Assembly (NCBI GenBank): GCA_002964805.2
Contig: PUDQ02000059.1
Coordinates: 1-64,000 of the forward strand
Length of the DNA stretch: 64,000 bases
Direction: 5' to 3'
From: Trametes villosa
Lineage: Eukaryota > Basidiomycota > Agaricomycetes > Polyporales > Polyporaceae
The notes under the pieces were generated by a model. The model saw only the letters and a program-made list of their open reading frames with translations, had not been told where the DNA came from and ran no database searches. Position 1 is the stretch's first letter. Every line of letters begins with the position of its first letter. Of the stretch, positions 9,652-22,632 are shown in pieces. The translations under genes and the position numbers were made by a program.

Positions 9652-12594
9652 GCCCTCCTCTCACTGACCGCGCATATCCCAGCCAGGCGACCGGGGCGCC
9701 GTCGTCGAACGGCTCCGTGCACGTCAACGACGGCGTCGTTGCCGTCCCGCCGTCCAGTGCTGTCGCCGCGGCTGCCGATGTGGGCCCAGCCTCGCCCCCG
9801 GGCGTCGAGCAACCTGTAGGAGAGTGTCAGAACGCTGTGGACGCGCACTCAGAGGGGCACAGCACGGAGGAAGAGCTCAGGCCGTCGAAGCTAGCATACC
9901 ACATGATGAGAGAGAGCTCTGACGATGAGAGCGACGATGCACCCGCCAAAAAGCGATCGCGGGGGAAGCGCAAAGGACCAGGACAGCGGCGTTGCATGCT
10001 GGAGGCGGACGAGTGGACGCGTGCGGGCGGCGTTGAGGCTCACCGAGTACGCTGCGAGGGTTGCAGCAGTTGGATCGCTTTGCGCACAGACCGGGAATAC
10101 GACCTTCGCAACTGGGAAAAGCATCAGGACAAATTCCCACGGATCAATGATGTCACCATGCGCCGTATTGCCGTGGTGAAGAACGTACCTACGAATGTGC
10201 CGGTATGTCCTGTCCCTGCTCCACGCAGTTGACTTATTGATGCCAGCGTCGCAGGCTTCGAACGGCGGGATTGCGTCGTACTTTCAGATAGTAGGCGTGC
10301 CCCGGAAGACTCTAGCAGGGCCTCGACCCTTCCGCACCGGTGAAGACGGTCGTGAAGTATGACGTCCGCACTACAACGGCCGTAAGTACGCTGATAAGGT
10401 AGCCATGCACACTCACTTACCTCTCAACCCTAGACACCCCCCATTACCAATCACTTCACGGTCCAGGTGGGCGAAGCCAAAGCCGTTGCCCCCGTGGAGC
10501 AGGCGCGGCCCCCGCCGGAGTGCACTGTGGTGGCATGTCAGCATTTGCACGGGGGCGAGGTGCAGGAGTACGTCTTACGGACACAGACGCGCTCCCTAGG
10601 TGGAATACCTCCGACATTCCGCGCGCACGCGGCCAGGAGCGTGTTCCCCTACAAACCCTTCCCGGCTATTCAAGACCGGGCAGTTAGGAAGGAGAAAGAG
10701 CGTACCGGGTTGCCACCGATCAAACCCATTCCTTTCGCGGACTGCACGGAGCCCCCATCTACCGGTAATTGCCAGCTTGAAGAGAGGCTCTGGACGCATG
10801 AGGAGCAACGGTACTTCGACGATACCTTGAAGGGATTCGCGCGGTGGGAGGTGGATTACGCGAACCGATTCGTGAAGGCGACTGGGTGCACGGGGACGAC
10901 TACGAATGCCCCAGGGCTTTGCGAGGAGTGCCAGGACTTAGCAGAGAACAACGAAGCATTCAAGAAAGCAGTATATCGGGTGCGTGCGTAGTGTATAAGG
11001 GGCTACAACCGGACTGAGAGCAGAAGAACAAGGAGGCCGCACTCCCCGAGGATGAGCAGCGCTTGCGGCACGTGGCGCGGGAGAAGTACGTGCCTTTGGC
11101 GATCAGGGCGCTCGAGGCGCGCGAAAGATGGCCGACCCTCTCACCTTTCGAGTGTGGAAGCACCTCGAGCGTGGCGAATGCACCGAATCATTTGTTGCAC
11201 TCTATGAACAAGCTCGAGACGGTAAACTCGCGGACCGCCAGGCGTTCATCAATATCTGCAAGGTCATGGCCGAGCAAGTACGTCGCCTCACCGACCCGAA
11301 TACGAAACTCAAGCACGGCATGCGCTACCCGCGCAAGTACATGAACTTCATGGTGCTCATGCGCTCTTACGGGCAGAAGTCAGCTCAACAGTACGCCATT
11401 CTGAGCGGCGCGATTGGCGGGCCCTGCCCGCGTGCCCTGAGGTTTGCCTATCCACAATCCACGCGTTTCGGTCACTCACCACCGAAAGCATCTAGAAACT
11501 TGGTCAAGCGGTCGCCCGACTGCTTGAGCGACCCCCACATTACGTTGGACAATGTCGCGCGCGTGAAGCGGCTCATGGATGCGGTTAAGTACACGGGACC
11601 AGTTGCTCTCGCCGGCGACTGCACGAAAGTTGACAAACGTCTGACGTTTTCGAACGCCTACGGCAGCCATATTCTCGGCGCGGTACTGCCGCTACAGCAG
11701 TGTACCGTGAACGACACAGACGACATCGAAAACTTCGTGACGCGGGTCAGCAAAAATCAAGAGTTCGCCACTCAAGTCCGCGCGATCCTTGTGAAGGCAT
11801 GATGTTTTCTTGCATAGGTATCGCACTAGAAACTCATCCGCTGCACTAGATTCCTCTGCCTCAGATACTGCCTCTCGTTATCGCACTGCGCCCGACCAAG
11901 GGGAACGACGACGCCACGCTCATTCACGAAGAACTCACGCAGTTCCTCGCACTCGCCAGACAGCTCAAGATGTCGGTCATTTCTATGGCAGCAGATGGTG
12001 CCTCTCCGAGCTGGCGGCGCAGGCTCTTATGGACGCCGAAAAAAGCGATCAGCCCGCCCTCGCCTATGACTATCCGTTGTACGGAGTGCGCCTACGCGCA
12101 CCTGTCTTTGACATCACCGGGCCCCTGATCTCTGTGCAAGACCCCCCGCATGCTCGCAAAACCTGCCGCAACCAACCCCAGCATGGTACTCACACCGCAA
12201 GTCTTGGCAAAGGCTACGTGGTGAATAGGTCGTTTGTGCAACTGTACGAGACCGGCACCCCAGGCCCCCAGCTGCGCGACGTGAGCGACGTCGATAAACA
12301 GGACGACGGAGCCACGCGACGGATGTTCCATCACATGGCGCTCGCGGCGACGACCACCGAGAGGCTCGACGGACAGAGAGACATCCGCCCCGAGTTCATA
12401 GGCCTGTTCGTGTATCTATTCATATTCGGCGCGTATCACGACTGCCTGCGTGAGCCAGTACTGATGCGGCTTATCAATTTGCAGGAGAACTCTTCGACGC
12501 CTGGCTGAACAGGCGACTATTGGCGCAAGACCGTGTCCTAACTGCACTACGGGCGCGCTTCTTCCTGCACATTTGGACACACCACATTCGCCAG
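9652..12594 (+). pseudogene. DDE-type transposase relic with acidic N-terminus and Cys cluster
   Basis: Multi-exon coding remnant of an Agaricomycete transposase-like family that I recognise by pattern but cannot name. The first part (9652-10204) is acidic then basic and holds a CEGCSSWIAL cluster with a spaced WEKHQ, a zinc-ribbon-like pattern. A second exon (10467-10991) has GLCEECQDLAENNEAFKK. The core (11128-12594) has a likely first acidic motif LAGDCTKVDKR, then LPLVIALRPTKGNDDATLIH, ISMAADGA, SVQDPPHARKTCRNQPQHG and WLNRRLLAQDRVLTALRARF. This order resembles P-element/THAP9-type transposases. At least two frameshifts are visible, near 11126 (an ATG-like restart) and near 12002 (ADGA runs into SELAAQ in another frame). 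The conserved C-terminal part is missing or scrambled after 12594. Inactive. Confidence 0.6.
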
Positions 12595-12938
12595 ATGGTA
12601 ACCCCACCTTGATTGCCCCGTCTCAAGGCAAACCGCCCGCGTTCGCCCTCCTCGAGCTCCGATTTCCACACACTCACACTCACCCGGCGGGCATTATGCT
12701 TATCCGCTTGCAGCTTTCTCTTGTCCTTCTCCGCTGCGTCTTCATCATGATCCGCTTCTTATTGCCTGCGGAGAGCATGGAAGTACGTATGCGCGGCACT
12801 GACAATGAGATCCACATCGTTGGCCAGGTCCTCGGAGAGCCCATGCGTGCTCACTGAGTAAGCAACAAGTGAGTCTTGCTGCACCTGCCAGTCGGTTTGT
12901 ATGCACAATCAACACTGACCTCCTTAGTCTTGCACTAG

Positions 12939-13058
12939 GTTGACGATGGCGGCAATGAACTGCAGGTTCACACCTTCGTCTACACGCCCCTCCTAATTGG
13001 GATTGTGGAGGCGCGTGACTCCGTCCTATGCAAGACCTACTTCTCCGGGCGTTGGTAA
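12939..13058 (+). CDS. Isolated terminal exon, function unknown
   Basis: After a CTAG acceptor an open exon reads VDDGGNELQVHTFVYTPLL and ends CKTYFSGRW-stop. Coding character is good, but the upstream exons (perhaps around 12770-12855, which reads VRMRGTDNEIHIVGQVLGEP) do not join cleanly. The family was not recognised. Its stop lies within the 3' end of the minus-strand gene at 13026-13963. Confidence 0.35.
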   Translation, partial: VDDGGNELQVHTFVYTPLLIGIVEARDSVLCKTYFSGRW

Positions 13059-13963
13059 TGTCAGGCGCTGCTTCTTGGGCCGCGAACCGACTTTTGCTTG
13101 CAGCCCCATCAGAACGCGCATTTCCTCACGCACGGCACTCTGCAAACTAGTGAGTACTGCGCTACAGTAGCATACACAACCACTCATGCCTAGTTCAGGC
13201 CGGACGCGGGGCTTCCGACTGCCACGGCCTTGCGAAGACTTCGCATCCGACAGCTTCTCCAGCGCCTTGGTGATTGCGCGATCGACAACCTCCTCCGCGA
13301 CGCGCTCCATGGTTGCGCGCACTGCGCGGCTCAACTGCGCATCGCCCTCCGAGTCCGAGCTGTCGCTTGAAGAGAACCTGCACCGCCGTTTTCAGAGTTC
13401 TGGGACGACACGGAGGCAGTGTTACGCCGCCGTCTCCGCTGGCGCTGCGTGGTGTCGACGTCTCTGAGAGTCGGCGTCGGTATTGAAGCTGATCCAGGTT
13501 CGCCGGCCTGGTGTGGTACTGACTGGTATTCAGCTTCACTGCCTCGCAATGTACGGTCGATGAGTTCGTCTGGAACGGCTGATGTCTTCTGGCGTGGCAG
13601 ACTATCCTGCATGTCGCGATCGTCTACCCCTCGCACCGGCTGGATGAGGCCGCCGGCGGGTTCGCCACCAACGGGAGATGCGTTCGCCATCAACGTACTG
13701 GCTAGGGCTGCGAAGCACGATATGTGAGTATGTTATGCACAAACATAGCCATGATACATATACTCACCGTCAGATGTAACACTCATCCGGCCATCCGACA
13801 TGATAGTCAAGCTCTGAATGGCTCCTTGAGTAGCTAGAGGTCCGTCTGACACACCCGCTATCCCAAAGCCGCCCCCGCTGTTCGCTTGAAGCAGTCTCAA
13901 GAGGCTGAGAGCGTTCTGGATATCTAAGCCCGGTGGTAAGGTCACCGTGACCGTGACCGACAT
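13026..13963 (-). CDS. Unrecognised protein with coiled basic C-terminus, possibly broken
   Basis: Exon 1 (13963 ATG to 13768) encodes a hydrophobic/Gly N-terminus starting MSVTVTVTLPPGLDIQN and ends with a GTGAGT donor. Exon 2 starts at 13707 and continues the frame. Near 13375 the frame shifts from one ending RRAMRS-stop to one reading SSSDSSDSEGDAQLSRAV followed by a helical Glu/Lys-rich stretch (EEVVDRAITKALEKLSDA). The last exon reads LQSAVREEMRVLMGL and ends LPTPGEVGLA. The helix plus a charged, Ser-rich linker suggests a nuclear or structural protein. I know similar endings in basidiomycete repeat-linked proteins but no function. The frame change may be a lesion, since no sensible intron spans it. 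Confidence 0.45.
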
Positions 13964-15320
13964 CGGGCTCGACTGCTAGTAGTGGCGTGCAGCACACATT
14001 ATGATGGTGAGGTTTACGCGTCGGAGCAAAACTCATAATCTCACATACCGTATTCCCCACAGGTGCACCGCCACTGGCGATGCTCCCAGTAGACGAAGGA
14101 GTTGCTGCGTGCTACGCAGATACTTGCGACATGGTGCGAGGCGTTTCGGGACCACAAATGGTGACGCATATCTTAGCATCAAGAGCTCATATGCACCGTC
14201 CGCTGTCCGAGTTCCGCGCGCGCTCTCGATATTCAACCGCCAGCCGGACCCGACTGCTGTCTCATCCTTCCCCTAGTAACAACACATGACGTCGGTGGTC
14301 CTGCCTCAGGCTGTCTCGTCCGCTGCAGCGTGCATGGCGGCGACAGATGTTGCTCTATATCGGGCGGAGCAGGGGGCGCGGGGCTATCGCAATATGTATT
14401 ATATCAGTCCTATGTTCATGCAATGCCCATGATATCAATTTCATTCTCTGCTGCCTGTATTCGGCATGCTGCTCGCTGAGCGTACGGTAAAACGGTTAGC
14501 TCGATCGGGCGCCTCGGGCGTGCGACGCGGTCACAATTCGACGTAGAACTACATGTCGAACGTTGGCCTCGAAGTAGTCGTCGACGTATCCCGAAGCTTC
14601 TATGTGACGTAGTACCCATATCTGAAGGCGGCGACGCAAGCACATGCGACGCGCGGCTACGCGACATCGTGCTCACCTCCACGTTTCACGACGTCATATC
14701 GCAGCCTTCGTCTATGCCCCGGCCCATGTAGCGGCCTATCCTAAGTATTCTATCTGTTATATCCAGGCTTGGCTACTCTGCGTGCATGCACAATACGCGA
14801 GCGCGTAGAATACTGGGAGATTTTGCACTTCATGCGGTGTTTCTACATGTGCTTTGCACCAAGGAGTTGGGATGCACACTCATGTTACAAAACTGATGAT
14901 TGAAGGATGAATGGAAGACAGAGATTACATTGATGCAGCGTAGCCTAGAACCTGAGGAATAGGAGGGAAGGATGATGGGCAAGACAGGGTAAGTAACATG
15001 GACGTCCTCACAGAGCACCAACTTGCCTGTCATGCTCGATGTTCCTTGTGCAAAGCCTCCAGAAGCTTCCTCTCTGCTTGTTCTGGAGTATATTTCCTTG
15101 CATTATTCTTTGCTGATCGACCTAGGCGAATGTGGTGCGAGTCATGGCTGCATTGACTATCAGTAATACATTGCTAGCATGTTAGAATGATGCTCACCTG
15201 TGATCGAATAGTGCAATTGCACTCTTGAAGGTACCGCGACAGCGGTCAATGGGGCAAGAAAACGTGATCCCAGGTCCTGAGGTACACTTCACACTATATG
15301 TACAGTGAGTTTGGTGAACG
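13964..15320. other. No gene recognised
   Basis: Both strands hold only short open frames without domains or consistent splice signals. The right part (from about 14860) is visibly poorer in CpG than the left, like the JmjC gene that follows, and may be its downstream region. Confidence 0.5.
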
Positions 15321-15323
15321 ATC

Positions 15324-17354
15324 TTATATGATCAGAACATACGGTGTGATCCCTTCGCAGGAAAGCCAAGAATAGTACAGCAGCAACGTCACAGGCAAGA
15401 CATCTTCAGGCCATTGACGGGCCATGCGTTGTAACCGGAACTGTTCTGCAAGCACCAGACATGTTGGAATAGACTCTGGGCTGACAAAGTCGCATGCCAC
15501 TTTGATGCAGTCGGCCTGATTTGAAACCTGAAAAGAAAGATGTGTTGTGGGTAATGTTCCAGGATGTTGTTGCACATACCTGATGAGCACATCCTGCTGG
15601 AATGAGGACCGCTTCTCCAACATGCTGCTGCACCACATATGGTCTGATGCCATAGACTTCACGAAGCTCCTCCAGCATGGCCGGCGATAGGAACGTCTGT
15701 TGGTTGTGTATGACGTCTCCCACGATTGCACCTGAATGGGCCTGCTTGGTGGAGATGAAGTCTCGCAGCTTTGTAGTGTCCCCAACATCGAATATATGCC
15801 AAGTTGCATAACCTGGCTGACCGTCTGAGGTGAGCCCAGCATAAGTCATGATGTTCACAGCATCGGAAAGATCCAGGTGTAGCCTAGTGGAGCCATGGTG
15901 TTGGTCGTCAAGCGGTGAAGCAAGGGCACTATAGAGCTTGGGACCTGGTAGCAGCACCTCTTAAATCAAGTAATGAGTACTCTGCTCTATAACCACTTAC
16001 CTAAATCAGGTGTGACACCGTTCATGGGGAAGTGTGCTGCCATGTTGAGATTCCCTATGGGGCTCATATAGTCTGGAACAGGAAGGATGTGCATGAAGTC
16101 TGCGTGGAGTTGGGGATGGACAACTTCGAAGTGTTCTGAGGGAGGCCAGTCCTGTATCACAATCCTCGTGGTGATTACCACAGATTGATCAAGGATTTTA
16201 GTAACATACCTTGAGCTTGTAGATGGCGTGCCGGCTGTGGTGAGGAATATTGAACTGTGCAAAGTATTTTGCCACTGTCCAATCCAGAGTTGCACCAGAT
16301 CCCTCGCAGTCCTCTACTTGGCAATCCTGGCTACCGTATTTGCTGCACAGGTAGTCTGGTGTCCAGCTGATCTGGGAGCGAGCCAGGACTTGCGTGACGA
16401 CCACAGGCCTCCTTTTTGCCCAGATGGATTTGAAGAGCTGGATGCCCAAGTCCTTTTTCTTGATCACATTCATTGGGCGGCCACCATGTATGCTGTTCGT
16501 GAGTGGAGGGATGGAGGGGTGTATGAGGTGCTGAGAGGGCTGTTCAGCCAGGTAGGCGCTCATGCTGGAGATGAGTTTGTGCAGCTCCTCCATAGAGAAC
16601 CGGGAAATGGGGAACCAGCTCTCGGGAGCATGGCATCCAGTAGGATGCTGCATGTGTTTTCTGTAAAGGTATGCATTGGAAGCACAAGACCAGACTCTAC
16701 TCACATCGGGGTGGAGGGCAGAAATTGCGCACATCGTGCAGCATTCCATTCCGCATACAGAGCAGAACCAACTCATGGCAAGTATGGCTGTTTGACAATA
16801 GTCTGCATGATTCTCAGAAACTAGCCCTTCCATAAGCAGGAAATGACAAACCGCAGGTGATGCGGACCGAAACTTCGCGATGCCGATAGAGCACCTTTCG
16901 GGCTTCTTGAAGTGTCCTCTCTTCTTCTTGGAATCGTGGCAGAAGGTTTGTGGCGCAAACCAGCTTGAGTCATATAAGCACTTGTTACATAAATGTGGCA
17001 TTACACACTTACCCGCTTATGTTGAAGGCACTGCATGTCATGACCCGTATTGAAAACAACTCTCAAGTCGGGGATCTCATGTTTAAGGTCTTCCCGCTCG
17101 CTATATGTGATGGGCGAGGGACTGTTGGGAGTGATGGACACAACGCGCCAGTCTGTATCAGATCAGTGGAAGCTCTGTTGCAATAGAAGCATGCACCTAC
17201 CTTGAAATCGGCATGCATCCTTGTTTGTGTTTTTTCTTCGCCCTCCACAGCTACATACAACACATTTGTCAATCTGAAGCGTATTTACCAGTTTTGCACA
17301 TTTCTTTTGGAATGCAAGGCAGAGTGTGGTTTGGCGAATTTGTTCGTTGGACAT
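15324..17354 (-). CDS. KDM3-like JmjC domain histone demethylase
   Basis: Putative 2-oxoglutarate/Fe(II) lysine demethylase of the JMJD1/KDM3 type (histone H3K9 in characterised members), nuclear. Six exons join in frame: 17354-17201, 17152-17013, 16980-16210, 16151-16001, 15959-15580 and 15527-15324, with standard donors and acceptors throughout. The N-terminal exon has Cys pairs (CVVCSCGG, DACRF). A further Cys cluster, WFCSVCGMECCTMC, is a plausible zinc-binding module. The JmjC core has RLHLDLSDAVNIMTYAG, where His and Asp (about 15871-15879) are the metal ligands. The distal His follows in VLIPAGCAHQ, continuing as CIKVACDFVSPE. These match the KDM3 signature closely. No stops or frameshifts are visible. 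The gene is CpG-poor compared with its neighbours. The ATG at 17354 is the first that opens the spliced frame. Such genes are multiplied in some mushrooms, so the histone target is an inference. Confidence 0.83.
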
Positions 17355-20300
17355 AGTAGCGAGGTCGAGTCAGAGTGAGGTAGCAAGACAACAAACTATG
17401 CGTGGGCGCCTTTTCCATGTATATACGAAACGCCGTCCAGATGTGCCGGGCACGACCGGCGCTTATGGTGCTGGCAGACCGCTTAGTAAGAAGCACTGCT
17501 CCATAGCTGGCCACCACCACTACTGTAGGTGATCATGATAAGCAATATGATATTCAATCTTTTCTAATCATGGTCCACATCTCCAACTCTCGCAACGGTG
17601 CGTACATGCAGCAGCCGCTCTCGTATGAAATGAAAATCTATAGCAATTTTCTCAATGTGACACCGTTGATGAACTCGACAGAGATGTGCACTGTCGGGGT
17701 GAGGGTGAGTCCGCCAGAAGTGTCGCAGGGAGCGTGCGGGCATTGCGGATATCTCAGCACTTTATGAACATCTAGGAAACGGATGTCGCCCTTTCCTCGA
17801 CAGGTGAGTTCAGCTCTTGCCCTAGAGAAGGGCTTTGAGCTCTTCATGACTGAGGCCCCTGCCAGCCCCGGAATGCTCCACCAAGTCCCACAAACGTCCG
17901 CAAGTTATCCGTAAGTCCAACACCAGCTGCGCAATGAGTATCTACATTCTCCGGCCTTATCTGACGCAAAATAGTCTCCGCTCGACAGAAACACCACTCA
18001 CTCCATGCCGCCTCTACGGATTCCAGTGTTTCGACAGCGTGTACGTCAACTGACAGGGTCACCTCCCTTCCTACCTCTCGCTCATCACGCATATACTCAC
18101 CCCGAAACTCTAGCGCGAGGAATAATTACTCCTACATTTCTAGAGCGCACGGGCGGTGTCGAAGATCATGCCTCTCGGTACCACTCAGGGCGTGTCTATG
18201 GTACGCGCATTATTCTCTGTTCTATAACGTTCAGGCTAACATCATACCTTATGATATTCCACACAAGGTCCCCCTTTCGCAAGCCACGTCAGTGCCACAG
18301 CCCGGTATCCAAGAACTCGGTGTCTGGCGTGTTGCCTTCGCCGTGATGTCGCCCCTCCTGGTTCTCGTCAGGTGCAGGAGTGTTGTTTACGGCCTCGAGT
18401 GAGTTCGTGACCTCGAGTGTCGCCCATCCAGACTAATGGCGTGTTGTATGCTTAGATCATTAGTCCGGGCGTGCACATAAGCCGCCTATGTCGCTCTGTG
18501 AATCCAGTGTATACCGGCGCACCCGAGCTATGTAGTCCTACCTTGTGCGATTAGAGCTGGCCTCCCCGCACACTGCTACTAATAGCTGTTCACTTGACGC
18601 GGTGTCAATCATTAATAGCTAATCATTTGCATAGCTCTGTACACGTAGCTAAAGCTGGCAATGCATATATATTTACTGGCTGCTTATAAGCTCCGTCAAG
18701 GCTGGCTGCAGTGGCTATCGGACCAGTAGGGGAACCCAGGGGCCGGCGGTTTCGCGTGCCACTGGAAGAATAAGTGGTGAATACCGGAGAATAGAGAACC
18801 TATCATACGAATATCCGACGCCTACGCTTAGAGCAAAGTCGAATCATATCTGGAGAATGTCTGGTCTATTCACCAGATATGTTTTGGGAAAATGAGGCTT
18901 GACGCCCAGTGAACTAGCCTGGCGACCAACGAACTGGATACGTACGAATATCCGCTAGACTGGTCAGCCATCAGCAAAGTACCCGTGTGTCATGCAGCGC
19001 TCTACAGGCCTCGTAGGGCCGTGTAGGGTCAGTAGGCTCCGACGATAGGCTGCATACCAGCCACGGAAATAGGCCGTACCGGATAGTGCCCTGTAGTACC
19101 TTCGTAGCGCTCTAACAGACGTCAGGTGCCGTTTGGCAGAGCTCTATCGGCCCTCGCGCGAGTGCCTGCAGCGCCCTACCTACTGCCCCTCGCGGTCTGA
19201 CAGAGCCCTACAGAGCCCTATAGTACGTAGGTCCGACCGGCCCAAAAATCAATTTGTGGCCGGCTATTCCTCTATATATGCATGGCACCGGGTTTGCTCG
19301 AGCATGGTCAGGAAAAATCGTGAAAATCAAATATATTTTTGCTACTAGGTACGTATAGTGGACCGAGTGGGCAGTCATCGATACCCGGCAGCTGGTAACG
19401 GAGCCCTAGGGAGAGTCAACACCGCAGGGCGGCACCAGCACCGGTGCCCAGAGAGATCGAGGCATAGCATCCAGCTTAGACAGAGAAGACGAGGCAACCC
19501 AGAGCAGACACCGGTACCCGAGCCAAGGTGTGAGCCTAGAGATGCCGCTGAGAGTACCTAGCAGAGCCTGCGAGCAGCGACGAGTCGATCCGGGCAATAC
19601 CCAAAGATGTAAAGCCTTTTAGTGACTGTCTGGACTCGTCAGGGGAGGCGGCGGTGTTATGCTCTCCGAGTCCCGGGTTAGCACTGGCCAGGAAAGGCGC
19701 ATATATGCGCAAGTCTGTGAGTATATGCGCATAAAAAGGGCGACTTACGCTGTCTGCATCAGCAAGGTGTGGCTGAAGACTCACCTTGGGTGTGTGGAAG
19801 ACGTATCACTGTCAATATCACGAGTAATCGAGCGCATACTCCGGGACAGCTTATGAAATACAAGCAACTCACTGTCACCGGACGCCAAGGTCCTCCGTCG
19901 TAGGGCTGATAAGGGCAAGCGGTTGCCGAGAACCATGAAGGCGGTTGCGCTAGTAGATGGTGGTGGTAGGGAGACAAGGGGCGAGAATGAGTCTTTGCGC
20001 GGGTTGGGCCCCTTTATGCCGGCAGATACTGGGGACTTCAGGGCACAGGGTTCTAGGGTTGGCCAGAATGGGTGCCGAGTAAGGTGAAGACGAACACCCC
20101 AGAGTGGACCCGGCATGTCGATCGCGAGTCTCGAGAAGTCGGCGTCAGCGCGTCACCGCGTCACCTTCTGACAAGGAGGAGTACTCGGAGTGCACGCGCC
20201 GACGTCACGTCACTCGGCCGCCACACCATGCGCAGCATCGCTCGACTTCCCCTCCAGAACTACTCATCTTGCAAGCCTTCAATTAATATTCGTGCAACCC

Positions 20301-21600
20301 TTCTGCGTTCTGTAAACTCCCCGTAAGCAATGTGCCTAGGGTCAACTCAGAGCATTAATTTTGTCGTGTATTCGCTTTTCCATCACACCCTGCAAGCTTC
20401 TGCATATATTTCTCGTATACTACCCAAGGCAGGCAGGTAACTACAATCCATTCGTAGGTCCGGGCTATATACGCCAGAGCGCTGTGGTAAGTTCGCAGCC
20501 ACCGACGAGGCGCGTGTAGAGTGAGTAGTTTATGACGCTGGGTTGTAGCGCCCTATAGACCCTCGCCTGATCCGGCGGGCGCCTCACAGCGCTCTGCCAG
20601 ATTCGTAGCGCCCTGCAGCGCCCTGTATACAAGTCGGGGTTTTGCTGATGTGCCGCGCGGGCTGCCCATCACCGTCTGCATGTCGCGTACTATGAGTGAG
20701 TATATTAAAGAGTACAAGATAGCCTACTTATTCCATAGCTAGCACACAGACGATGTGCACTCGGTAGTCCTCTTCTCTCCCAGCAAATCACCGCATGAAC
20801 GGGCAGATAGAATACCGTGGAGATCCGCATGTGTACAGTGGCACATACTAGCGCTCACGTCTCCCGCTACGGGCTATTACATGATCGCGGCGAGAGGAGA
20901 TTCACGGCGGCGCTGGATATCCACACTCATAGTCTTGCAGATAGCTTTTCGAGTGACATGAGACTGCACGCGGTGGATATACGGGGCGCGTAGTGATCTT
21001 CTTCGCGCGCAATGCTTCGTCGCACGCGCGGCGATGTCGCACGATAACTCACCGAGCCAGAAAGCTTTCGGCGGTGACGTGAAATCGCACGCGCGGGCGA
21101 TGTCGGGCATATCGCGATGCTCCAGGTCGCCTGCACGCAAGATTGGTCATGTCCGTGGAGTGCGATGTGCGCGGGCAAGCAATCGTACCAAATCGCACTT
21201 TATTCTACATGTCGTCGCTTGCAGTAGCAGGCAGGCTATTAGGAGCGTCGCGCCACAGGGCGGTTACTGGTTACTACTAATCGAGCAGAAAAGCGTCGGG
21301 GACAGCTGCCACCCCCACGCGCCCGGCGCCGTAGCACGGTGCGGTGCATGCAATGCAGGCTACATGACCGCTACGGATGTAAGCTAAGGACCTGCAGCCT
21401 CGTTATGCAAGCGGGGGCATGAATAAGAGGAGACTGTTGTGGGCTACGAGTAGTGATCGGCTTTCTAGTATGCCAGAACATAAGTATTTTTCAGTATTAG
21501 TGTGTAGTACACGCCACTGATTAACACTCACCGAGTGTCAGTACCTCGAGCCGTGCACGAGCTCAAGCCTCAGGCAGCCAGTAGTGATGCCAGTGCACGT
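17355..21600. other. Gene-poor stretch with degenerate repeats
   Basis: No complete gene was found. A possible exon at 17570-17700 reads MVHISNSRNGAYMQQPLSYE and ends at a GTGAGG donor, but its partners are not clear. From about 18990 to 19220 and again at 20540-20640 the sequence is full of GAGCCCTA/GCGCCCTG-like words, including an exact GAGCCCTA pair near 19205. This suggests an old, decayed repeat. A 9 bp inverted pair (CATATCTGG at 18845, CCAGATATG at 18873) forms a small hairpin. GC-rich DNA around 21000-21200 has no convincing ORF. Confidence 0.4.
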
Positions 21601-21607
21601 TGAGTGA

Positions 21608-21934
21608 ATGTGGGGCGCGATCGCAGCCGGGCAGGACTGGAACACGGTCTGCGTGAAGAGCTGGTAGTTCCTTGAACGCTTCCGGGGCCCTCCCGTCAAT
21701 GCGTGCACGAAGCCGCGGCACAACTCGAAGCACACAATCTATAAGGAGCGTATCAGCGAGGACTGGGCGGCCGAGAGCGATAAGAATATTAATGTGCTGC
21801 TCCGCGCACCTTCCTGCCCTTCGAGCTTCACGAACTTCGGCTTGGAGATCCCGGAGGCTCTCATCCCGGAGGCTGACCGCGCTTGGCTTGCTGACTTGGA
21901 GGCGGCTGAGGAGGAGCTGGACGCGGAGGAGTAG
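21608..21934 (+). pseudogene. Decayed C-terminal coding exon, unknown family
   Basis: One frame reads MWGAIAAGQDWNTVCVKSW, then TAG, then FLERFRGPPVNACTKPRHNS and so on, ending ADLEAAEEELDAEE-stop. The amino-acid composition and the acidic end are protein-like along the whole stretch, and only one codon interrupts it. Further in-frame stops lie just upstream. The most likely reading is the 3' end of a dead transposon gene. An acceptor ending in that TAG is the alternative. Confidence 0.4.
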
Positions 21935-22394
21935 GGTTACACGCTGGTAGGGCTGTATGTGGATGGCAATGGGAACGGGGTTAAAGAGGGGGCGCGTCAT
22001 AGCCAGGTATTACCTTCATTGTAGCTCATGCGCGCGAGCGGGATGCCGTCTATATCTATGCGTACTTTGCTATCATTCGATGATCGCCCGGAGGCACGCA
22101 AAATCAGGGCTCACCACACACCACTGTGGAAGGAGATAGTCACAACCAGTACACGTTAGATGCAAACTACGCCAAGCACATAGCAGATGACCAGGCTTAC
22201 CTGGACCGGACTACGCACATGCTACTCGTTGAACGTGCACGAAAAACGAGCACACTTCACAGAAGTGGTGACTCTGTGCTGATCGAAGTTGATGGACAGC
22301 AGTGCTCGAAGGCACGATGACCAGGAGAACACTGATACTGGCAAGCGGTTAGTATGGCAGTACAGCCTGGGGCCGGGGATGCCCCGCATAGCGC

Positions 22395-22598
22395 GTGTTG
22401 AGCCACAATGCTGGGGTTACAAAGATGCGTGCACGACCCGGCTACTGCTCTCGCGATCTGATCGATATACATGCTCGAGACGAAGCCGTCAAAGTGTACC
22501 TCCGCTTCTCCGTCCGTGTTGGGCTAGAACGAATGATCCCGCATCGGCAGCTTGTCTTAGACAGTCTCCGCAGTTCGATTGGGCTAAGAAATGATTAA
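22395..22598 (+). CDS. Short ORF, unrecognised
   Basis: An open frame with protein-like composition reads DLIDIHARDEAVKVYLRFSV and ends SIGLRND-stop. The first codon is not ATG, so it would be a terminal exon. An upstream frame (22126-22320) may belong to it. No domain was recognised and no clear neighbours suggest a role. Confidence 0.25.
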   Translation: MLSHNAGVTKMRARPGYCSRDLIDIHARDEAVKVYLRFSVRVGLERMIPHRQLVLDSLRSSIGLRND

Positions 22599-22632
22599 GT
22601 ATGGCCGCCAGGTAAAGGAGGCGACGTAATCA

